A stretch of 11,143 bases of DNA from NCBI GenBank assembly GCA_001790645.1, contig MGDB01000142.1, positions 1,147 to 12,289 on the forward strand, in the 5' to 3' direction. Position numbers and translations under genes: made by a program. Positions within the stretch are counted from its first letter, which is position 1, and every line of letters starts with the position of its first letter. Origin of the DNA: Candidatus Schekmanbacteria bacterium GWA2_38_11. GTDB lineage: Bacteria; Schekmanbacteria; GWA2-38-11. The notes below the pieces were generated by a model. That model saw nothing but the letters and a program-made list of their open reading frames with translations, was not told the DNA's origin and did no database searches. Positions 6,833 through 11,143 of the stretch are shown here, in pieces.

Positions 6833-6861
6833 TTATTATTCAACATTAATTGATTTGTCAA
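6833..6861 (-). promoter_or_regulatory. Sigma70-type promoter of the marR-thiolase-DUF35 operon
   Basis: On the minus strand the consensus -35 TTGACA (6856-6861) is spaced 17 nt from TAATAA (6833-6838). The leader would be about 45-50 nt. ATGTTG (6801-6806) and CAACAT (6841-6846) form inverted half-sites 34 nt apart, flanking the -10 and start region, and could be binding sites for the MarR protein; this is weak. The rest of 6862-6960 shows no gene. Confidence 0.6.
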
Positions 6862-6962
6862 GAAAACTTGAAGAGGTTTCTTAAAAATACAGGAGAGATC
6901 TTTCTAATCGGTGTAATCATAAAACCAGACTTTTTCAGAAATCTCTTGAAAAATTAAAAAGC

Positions 6963-6991
6963 TTGACAACCATTTAAAGGTCTAATAAAAA
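6963..6991 (+). promoter_or_regulatory. Promoter of the tRNA-Val/tRNA-Asp unit
   Basis: TTGACA (6963-6968) with TAAAAA (6986-6991) at 17-nt spacing; an overlapping TAATAA (6983-6988) has only 14 nt spacing. Transcription would begin near 6998, a few bases before the mature tRNA-Val 5' end at 7006, as is usual for tRNA operons. Confidence 0.6.
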
Positions 6992-7005
6992 TTACTTTTT
7001 AAAAC

Positions 7006-7078
7006 GGGCGGGTAGCTCAGTTGGTAGAGCGCAGCCCTTACAAGGCTGATGTCGCAGGTTCGATACCTGTCCCGCCTA
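7006..7078 (+). tRNA. tRNA-Val (anticodon TAC)
   Basis: Complete 73-nt cloverleaf. The acceptor stem GGGCGGG (7006-7012) pairs with CCCGCCT (7071-7077, one G-U), with D-arm GCTC/GAGC, anticodon stem CAGCC/GGCTG with loop CTTACAA (7037-7043, anticodon TAC at 7039-7041), T-arm GCAGG-TTCGATA-CCTGT, and discriminator A7078. CCA is not encoded. UAC reads valine GUN codons. Confidence 0.96.
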
Positions 7079-7144
7079 TGAAAACAGTGAATAGTTGTCA
7101 GTGGAGTAAAAAATTATAATCTGATTACTGGAAAAGTAGAATTT

Positions 7145-7173
7145 TCACTAATCACTTTTCACTCATCACTAAT
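7145..7173. repeat. Short direct repeat in the tRNA spacer
   Basis: TCACTAAT occurs at 7145-7152 and again at 7166-7173 within a CACT-rich stretch between the two tRNA genes. The function is unknown; it may mark slippage or an old duplication. No promoter or gene is visible in 7079-7183, so tRNA-Asp is probably co-transcribed with tRNA-Val. Confidence 0.4.
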
Positions 7174-7183
7174 GACTTAAGTT

Positions 7184-7258
<75 letters not shown>

Positions 7259-8146
7259 TTAAATTTTATTTTTAATTTTTACCCAACTCCGCCAATTTTT
7301 ATCTATAATTCCTGCCTTTTTATACCTTAACATTGAATCCTTACAGTGACAGTCTCTTTCATCAGAAAAAGCAGTCTTAATTATCTCCTTTATTATTTTT
7401 GGGAATTTTCTCTGCACATTATTGACTTTTTCCCTTTCCCTTTCACGCTGCATCCCTTCAAAGAGGACCCCCTTTTTGAAATTTCTCTTGTTTACTCCTT
7501 CTGCAAAATTTGTTAGATAGCAAATAGGCATGTAGCAGATTTCCAACTCTCGTGCTAAGAAACATTCGGGTATAAGAGTCATCCCTACTACATCACCCCC
7601 GTTTAATTTAAACTTCCTAATCTCGGCAGGTGTCTCAAGCCTTGGACCCTCAGTACAGATATAGACCCCTTTAAAATGGCATGGAATTTTAAGGGTTTTC
7701 ATTGCTTCCTTTGCAGATGATTTCAATTGGGTGCAAAATACAGGAGACTGCCTTATAAACCCAAGACCTCTTTTTTCAAAAAAGGTATATTTTCTTCCTT
7801 TAGTCTCATCAATGAGGTCACTGGGCAAAAGATAGTCTCCAACCTTAAATCTGGTATTTATTATGCCTGGGCCTGTCCACGCAATTATCCTTTCTGCACC
7901 AATTTCCTTAAGAGCCCAGATATTAGCCCTGTAATTTACGAAAGAAGCGGCAATTTCATAACCTTTTTCACCATGTCTTGAAAGAAAAGCAAAACTAAAA
8001 TTATCAGTTTCAAAAAAATGAACTGGAGAGCTTACTCCAAAGGGAGTTTTAATTTTTCTTGCGCCAATTTCTTTACCAAATTCACCACCCAGAAAAAGGA
8101 AGGCACCACTTCCGCCAATAACAGCAAATTTTGAAAAATTCTTCAT
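7259..8146 (-). CDS. Purine nucleoside phosphorylase of the MTAP family, probably 6-oxopurine (methylthioinosine-like) type
   Basis: Cleaves a purine nucleoside with phosphate to base plus (5-deoxy-5-substituted) ribose 1-phosphate in the cytoplasm. The 295 aa contain GGSGAF (11-16, phosphate site), TPFGVSSPV (34-42), SRHG (56-59), VNYRANIWALKEIGAERI (70-87), GVYICTEGPRLETPAEIR (160-177) and GDVVGMTLIPE (184-194): all MTAP landmarks in order. The base-specificity loop reads TNFAEG (212-217). MTAPs that use adenine have Asp here (TDYD), whereas Asn is typical of inosine/guanosine enzymes and of methylthioinosine phosphorylase, so a 6-oxopurine substrate is likely (inference). The His that normally follows RHG is Gly62 in this protein. 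I chose the ATG at 8146; an upstream TTG at 8200 would add 18 residues encoded by a hairpin repeat. No ribosome site is visible. It lies downstream of mqnE-mqnC on the same strand. Confidence 0.85.
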   Translation of the reverse strand: MKNFSKFAVIGGSGAFLFLGGEFGKEIGARKIKTPFGVSSPVHFFETDNFSFAFLSRHGEKGYEIAASFVNYRANIWALKEIGAERIIAWTGPGIINTRFKVGDYLLPSDLIDETKGRKYTFFEKRGLGFIRQSPVFCTQLKSSAKEAMKTLKIPCHFKGVYICTEGPRLETPAEIRKFKLNGGDVVGMTLIPECFLARELEICYMPICYLTNFAEGVNKRNFKKGVLFEGMQREREREKVNNVQRKFPKIIKEIIKTAFSDERDCHCKDSMLRYKKAGIIDKNWRSWVKIKNKI

Positions 8147-8164
8147 AGCAGTTATTTCAAATTG

Positions 8165-8218
8165 GTAGCCGCAGGCTTTAGCCTGCGTAATAAGACGCAA
8201 CCTAAAGGTTGCGGCTAC
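8165..8218. repeat. Double-hairpin dispersed repeat (REP-like) upstream of the phosphorylase gene
   Basis: Outer arms GTAGCCGCA (8165-8173) and TGCGGCTAC (8210-8218) enclose two further perfect 8-bp hairpins: CGCAGGCT/AGCCTGCG (8170-8187) and CGCAACCT/AGGTTGCG (8196-8213). The layout can fold as two hairpins or one long stem. Much higher GC than its surroundings. It resembles REP-type elements dispersed in many bacterial genomes (from memory, not searched). It lies 18 nt upstream of the chosen phosphorylase start, in its leader or promoter. Confidence 0.85.
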
Positions 8219-8270
8219 AAGCTATAAACTGAAGATTTTATTTTCCTTTTATATTTGGATTTTAGCATTC

Positions 8271-8298
8271 ATTTGTCATTTGAATTTTGAAATTTGAA
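8271..8298. repeat. Four tandem 7-bp repeats
   Basis: ATTTGTC, ATTTGAA, TTTTGAA and ATTTGAA follow one another without gaps: a heptamer microsatellite with consensus ATTTGAA. It lies in the mqnC-phosphorylase spacer (8147-8365), which holds no gene but three different repeat types. It may vary in copy number between strains. Confidence 0.65.
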
Positions 8299-8323
8299 CT
8301 TTCCTTGAGATCAGTTCACCTTT

Positions 8324-8348
8324 CAGGACAGGCGAGACGCCTGTCCTG
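8324..8348. repeat. Perfect 11-bp hairpin repeat downstream of mqnC
   Basis: CAGGACAGGCG (8324-8334) and CGCCTGTCCTG (8338-8348) are exact inverse arms with a 3-nt loop AGA. The GC-rich stem lies 17 nt after the mqnC stop codon on the minus strand, where it could act as a transcript-stabilising or weak termination hairpin, although no T-run follows. It looks like another dispersed intergenic hairpin family. Confidence 0.8.
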
Positions 8349-8365
8349 CTGGTTAATCGCTCAAT

Positions 8366-9445
8366 TCAGGTTGGAACGACACAGCGGTCGTTCCCTACTT
8401 TGTTATAAAAGGTATCTCTTTGAACAGGAAGAAAACCGCTATCTTTTATTAAAAATTCTATATCTTCTTTACGCATCCTGTAACAGGCTCCTGCAAGCCT
8501 CACTACATTCTCCTCTATCATTGTGCTTCCCATATCATTTGCTCCGAAGCTGAGAGCAATTTGAGCAATCTTTGGACCCTGTGTTACCCATGAGGCTTGA
8601 ATGTTCTTGAAATTATCAAGGAGTATTCTTGAAATAGCCAGAGTCTTAAGATAATCAGATCCCGAAGACTGCTCACCTCCAAGTCTGGTATTTTCAGGTT
8701 GATATGTCCACGGTATAAAAGCTATAAATCCAGCTGTTTCATCCTGAAGGTCCCTTACCTTAAGAATATGCCTTATCCTGTTTTCCAAAGACTCTACATG
8801 ACCAAACATCATGGTAGCGGAGGTCTTCAATCCAATCTTATGGGCTATTCTCATAACACTGAACCACTCTTCAGCAGTGCATTTTGCAGGGCTTATCTTT
8901 TTTCTCACATCCTCTTCAAGAATTTCAGCCCCTCCTCCTGGGATTGAACCAAGACCAGCCTCCTTTAACCTCTTTATTGTCTCTTCAATAGGAAGACGCG
9001 ACACCCTGGCAATATGTATTATTTCCGGAGGAGAAAATGCATGAATATGTATCTTATAATGGCTTTTGATCCCTCTCAGCATATTTTCATAAAAACTTAT
9101 TCCAAGATCCGGATGGAGTCCACCCTGCATCAGGATCTGAGTCCCGCCGAGTTTTAAAGTCTCCTCAATTTTACTATAAAGATTTTCCTCTGACAAAAGA
9201 TAGGCTTCAGGGCTCCCGACCTCTCTGTAGAAAGCACAAAAATAACATTTTGCAATACAGATATTGGTGTAGTTTATATTTCTGTCAATGATGTATGTAA
9301 CAATCTTTTTAGGATGGAATTTTTTTCTTATATTATCAGCGATTCTGCCAAGAAGGACCAAATCATGGCATTTGAATAAATTTATTCCGTCCTCAAAATC
9401 TAATCTTTCTCCCTTTTCAATTTTTTCAATCGTAGCTGTTAACAT
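8366..9445 (-). CDS. mqnC: Cyclic dehypoxanthinyl futalosine synthase (radical SAM, menaquinone futalosine pathway)
   Basis: MqnC converts dehypoxanthine futalosine to its cyclic form by radical-SAM chemistry, releasing 5'-deoxyadenosine and methionine. At 359 aa it is near the family's usual length. Seen: the radical-SAM triad Cys63-x3-Cys67-x2-Cys70 in NYTNICIAKCYFCAFYR, MQGGLHPDLG (106-115), AGLGSIPGGGAEIL (163-176), MMFGHVES (212-219), FIPWTYQP (243-250, characteristic of MqnC) and GSTMIEENVVRLAGA (306-320). The conserved part ends at RDTFYNKV. The last ten codons (VGNDRCVVPT) are encoded by a hairpin repeat, so the natural stop was probably lost to an insertion. mqnE lies 112 nt upstream on the same strand, with a repeat in the gap. 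The ATG start lacks a clear ribosome site but fits the family N-terminus. Confidence 0.94.
   Translation of the reverse strand: MLTATIEKIEKGERLDFEDGINLFKCHDLVLLGRIADNIRKKFHPKKIVTYIIDRNINYTNICIAKCYFCAFYREVGSPEAYLLSEENLYSKIEETLKLGGTQILMQGGLHPDLGISFYENMLRGIKSHYKIHIHAFSPPEIIHIARVSRLPIEETIKRLKEAGLGSIPGGGAEILEEDVRKKISPAKCTAEEWFSVMRIAHKIGLKTSATMMFGHVESLENRIRHILKVRDLQDETAGFIAFIPWTYQPENTRLGGEQSSGSDYLKTLAISRILLDNFKNIQASWVTQGPKIAQIALSFGANDMGSTMIEENVVRLAGACYRMRKEDIEFLIKDSGFLPVQRDTFYNKVGNDRCVVPT
8373..8394. repeat. Hairpin repeat overlapping the 3' end of mqnC
   Basis: GGAACGAC (8373-8380) and GTCGTTCC (8387-8394) form a perfect 8-bp stem with loop ACAGCG, followed by CTAC (8395-8398). It lies inside the final codons of mqnC and supplies its tail. 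It is GC-rich against AT-rich flanks, like the other repeats nearby, but of a different sequence family. Confidence 0.75.
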
Positions 9446-9482
9446 AAGCAGAGTTTACATAATAATTATTTTTCCACTTTCA

Positions 9483-9527
9483 AATCCCCCCTCGCCCCCC
9501 TTTAAAAAAGGGGGATATAGGGGGATT
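9483..9527. repeat. Nested C-run/G-run inverted repeat between mqnE and mqnC
   Basis: Outer arms AATCCCCC (9483-9490) and GGGGGATT (9520-9527) enclose an inner 8-bp stem CCCCCTTT (9496-9503)/AAAGGGGG (9507-9514). The two C-runs and two G-runs could pair in several registers. It fills nearly half of the 112-nt mqnE-mqnC gap, so the operon transcript would carry a strong hairpin between the two cistrons. It resembles a widespread CCCCC...GGGGG intergenic repeat (from memory). Confidence 0.8.
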
Positions 9528-9557
9528 CACGAATAATTAACTTTCACCTTTTCATTT

Positions 9558-10643
9558 TTAATTTTTAACTTTATTATACACCGTATCCCTTTCAACAGGC
9601 TCTTTTCCTGCCTCTTTTATCAATCTGATCAAATTAGCCTTGCTGATATATTCCTCTGTTGATGCTCCTGCAGAATGGGTGATTTTTTCTTCTATCACTG
9701 TCCCGTCTAAATCATCAGCTCCAAAAGAGAGTGAAACTTGAGCAAGCTTTGTTCCTATCATTATCCAGAAGGCTTTTATATGAGGAAAGTTGTCAAGCAC
9801 AAGCCTTGATACTGCAATTGCCTTTAGGTCCTCAAGACCCGTGGTATTAGTAAGGGAATCCAGTTCCGTATTTTTTGGATGAAATGCAAGAGGTATAAAA
9901 GATAGAAAGCCGCCGGTCCTATCCTGCATTTCTCTTAAAGCAATCAAATGGTCAACTCTCTCCTCAATAGTTTCAATATGCCCGTAGAGCATGGTAGCAT
10001 TGCTGTTAATCCCAAGTTCATGGGCTACTCTCATAACCTCTAACCATTCCTCTTTTCCTATTTTATCTTTGCATAGGGATTCCCTAACCCTTGGACTAAA
10101 GACCTCTGCTCCACCTCCCGGAATTGAACCAAGACCAGCTTCTTTAAGTTTTAATAGTGTGTCTTTGATTGATAGCCCTGAGAGCTTTGCCAGATGACTG
10201 ATTTCAACTGCTGTAAAGGCCTGAATATGAACCTGAGGCGATTCCTTTTTGAGGGACGACAACATTTCAATGTAATAGTTGAAAGGGAGTTCCGGATGAA
10301 GGCCCCCGACGATGTGAAACTCCGTTATCTTCTCTTTAAAAAAGGTTTTACCCTTTTCTAAAATCTCCTCAAGAGTCAAAGTATAAGCACCAGTCTCGCC
10401 CTCACTTCTGCTAAAAGCACAAAACCTGCATCTGTTTGCACAGATGTTTGTATAATTTATATGTCCGTTTGTTATAAAATATGCAAGGTTTCCATTCTTG
10501 CTCTCCCTTACTATATTTGCCATGTAGCCTAATGAAAGAATATCCTTTGACATATAGAGCCTTACCCCGTCATCAAAGGAGAGACGCTTTCCATTTTTAA
10601 CTTTTTTAAGAATGTCTTTTAGTTCAGGGCTTACTATTTCCAT
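9558..10643 (-). CDS. mqnE: Aminofutalosine synthase (radical SAM, menaquinone futalosine pathway)
   Basis: MqnE adds the adenosyl radical of S-adenosylmethionine to the MqnA product (3-[(1-carboxyvinyl)oxy]benzoate) to make aminofutalosine. The 361 aa contain the radical-SAM triad Cys68-x3-Cys72-x2-Cys75 in HINYTNICANRCRFCAFSR, HIVGGLHPELPF (110-121), AGLGSIPGGGAEVFSP (169-184), MLYGHIET (218-225), FIPLAFHP (249-256) and DLDGTVIEEKITHSAGA (311-327). The GTVIEE..HSAGA form, with FIPLAFHP in place of FIPWTYQP, separates MqnE from its paralogue MqnC just downstream. I chose the ATG at 10643; a TTG further up (10676) would add 11 hydrophobic residues with no family support. There is no clear ribosome site. 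mqnA, mqnB and mqnD are not in the window. Confidence 0.93.
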   Translation of the reverse strand: MEIVSPELKDILKKVKNGKRLSFDDGVRLYMSKDILSLGYMANIVRESKNGNLAYFITNGHINYTNICANRCRFCAFSRSEGETGAYTLTLEEILEKGKTFFKEKITEFHIVGGLHPELPFNYYIEMLSSLKKESPQVHIQAFTAVEISHLAKLSGLSIKDTLLKLKEAGLGSIPGGGAEVFSPRVRESLCKDKIGKEEWLEVMRVAHELGINSNATMLYGHIETIEERVDHLIALREMQDRTGGFLSFIPLAFHPKNTELDSLTNTTGLEDLKAIAVSRLVLDNFPHIKAFWIMIGTKLAQVSLSFGADDLDGTVIEEKITHSAGASTEEYISKANLIRLIKEAGKEPVERDTVYNKVKN

Positions 10644-10698
10644 AAATATTGTGAGTAAAAATAAATATAAATTCAAATATCAAGAGGCTGTTGAAAAA

Positions 10699-10742
10699 CA
10701 ATAAAAAAGATTTTATTGTAGGGGCCGCCTCCGTGCGCACCC
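10699..10742. repeat. AT hairpin plus degenerate GC-rich repeat upstream of mqnE
   Basis: CAATAAAA (10699-10706) and TTTTATTG (10711-10718) form a perfect 8-bp stem around AAGA. They are followed directly by GC-rich GTAGGGGCCGCCTCC (10718-10732) and GTGCGCACCC (10733-10742). The GC part looks like a decayed copy of the GTAGGGG-type dispersed repeats. It sits in the mqnE upstream region (10644-10775), where I could not place a convincing promoter. Confidence 0.5.
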
Positions 10743-10775
10743 TCTGAAAATAAAATCAAATTATACCTTTCTCAT

Positions 10776-10848
10776 TGGAGATGGGCGGGATCGAACCGCC
10801 GACCTCCTCGTTGCGAACGAGGCGCTCTCCCAGCTGAGCTACATCCCC
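10776..10848 (-). tRNA. tRNA-Ala (anticodon CGC)
   Basis: Complete 73-nt cloverleaf on the minus strand. The acceptor GGGGATG pairs with CATCTCC, including the G3-U70 pair that is the main alanine identity element. D-arm GCTC/GAGC, anticodon stem CCTCG/CGAGG with loop TTCGCAA (anticodon CGC), T-arm GGCGG-TTCGATC-CCGCC, and discriminator A at 10776. CCA is not encoded. It reads GCG codons. Confidence 0.96.
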
Positions 10849-10968
10849 ATTATTTAGCTTTATTTATCACAAGGGTTTTGATAAAATAAAAATATAGAAT
10901 TTTTTTAAAAAAGTCTATAAAAGATTTCTGAAAAATTTTATTTTCGTAATCATATTGCTTGCAGCAAA

Positions 10969-11143
10969 ATGGAACCTTTACATGAAAAAGGTATATTTGA
11001 TACCTACCTAAAACTTTTCCTGACAAGTATTGGCTCAGAACAACCTGAAAATTTCGAGGTTCTGGTTCTGGGATTTAAATATAATGATTTTATCATGACT
11101 ACTCAGCCTGAAAAAATTAAAAAATCTCTTCACCTTTCAACCG
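10969..11143 (+). CDS. Unidentified protein, N-terminal 58 codons only
   Basis: An open frame starts at ATG 10969 and runs off the right edge without a stop. The product begins MEPLHEKGIFDTYLKLFL and continues with a charged, strand-like segment (ENFEVLVLGFKYNDFIMTTQP, about residues 27-47 with its first residues; the FEVLVLGFKYNDFIM core is hydrophobic-alternating). I do not recognise the family with confidence. The pattern 'short helix, then a strand-turn-strand ending near a Pro' faintly recalls the N-terminal domain of YcgR/PilZ c-di-GMP receptors, but this is a weak impression. No Shine-Dalgarno is visible. Codon use is ordinary for the window. The spacer 10849-10968 holds only AT-rich sequence. 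Confidence 0.5.
   Translation, partial: MEPLHEKGIFDTYLKLFLTSIGSEQPENFEVLVLGFKYNDFIMTTQPEKIKKSLHLST

Noticed and set aside
8147..8200. 18-residue N-terminal extension of the phosphorylase from TTG 8200
   Set aside because: The extension is encoded by the double-hairpin repeat and precedes the conserved beta strand FAVIGGSG. The ATG at 8146 fits the family start.
8165..8398. CRISPR array or transposon end
   Set aside because: The repeats differ from each other and do not recur at regular spacing. No spacers, cas genes or transposase frame are present.
8287..8553. 88-codon plus-strand frame from TTG
   Set aside because: It runs through two hairpin repeats and antisense to mqnC. There is no sign of coding constraint.
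10644..10676. 11-residue hydrophobic extension of MqnE from TTG 10676
   Set aside because: MqnE is cytoplasmic and the family start corresponds to the ATG at 10643. The extension is AT-rich spacer.
10681..10696. IS terminal repeat (AAGAGGCTGT also occurs near 1581-1592 in reverse orientation)
   Set aside because: Only 10 nt are shared between the two sites. No transposase or target duplication is visible, so it is most likely chance.

Overview
The window looks like chromosomal DNA of an AT-rich, Gram-negative and probably anaerobic bacterium. A family 9 (ADP-heptose type) glycosyltransferase points to an LPS-bearing outer membrane. An NfnAB-type flavin transhydrogenase and menaquinone synthesis by the futalosine route (mqnE, mqnC) fit an anaerobic or respiratory lifestyle such as that of Desulfobacterota, Nitrospirota or related uncultured lineages. 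I cannot fix the phylum from sequence alone. Gene order is mosaic: short operons on both strands separated by AT-rich spacers, several of which carry small dispersed hairpin repeats.

Left part (1-4530): on the minus strand are nfnS and the N-terminal two thirds of its partner nfnL, which runs off the left edge. Divergent from them is a GT9 glycosyltransferase with its own extended -10 promoter. It converges on a six-helix membrane diguanylate cyclase (GGEEF, intact I-site). Next on the minus strand is a small heat-shock protein (Hsp20) bounded by a strong terminator. Its very good promoter is overlapped by a perfect 12-bp inverted repeat, the clearest operator-like site in the window.

Middle part (4760-7260): a minus-strand operon encodes a Cys-rich MarR regulator, an SCP2-type thiolase and a DUF35 zinc-ribbon/OB-fold partner, with one good promoter in front of marR. 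Then a plus-strand tRNA-Val(TAC) - tRNA-Asp(GTC) pair lies behind a TTGACA promoter. The tRNA-Asp gene ends exactly where the next, convergent gene ends.

Right part (7259-11143): the minus-strand order is mqnE - mqnC - a purine nucleoside phosphorylase homologue whose base-binding motif (TNFAEG) suggests a 6-oxopurine substrate. Inverted repeats of at least four kinds occur in and around these genes, and one forms the last ten codons of mqnC. A minus-strand tRNA-Ala(CGC) and the first 58 codons of an unidentified plus-strand gene close the window.

Functionally, MqnE and MqnC are radical-SAM steps of menaquinone synthesis, and MqnC is expected to release 5'-deoxyadenosine. A nearby nucleoside phosphorylase could serve salvage of such by-products. 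Nfn would balance NADH, NADPH and ferredoxin pools. I see no CRISPR array, transposase, phage gene or rRNA. The most unusual signals are the hsp20 operator, the Cys-pair MarR with its thiolase/DUF35 operon, and the repeat island that has entered the mqnC reading frame.
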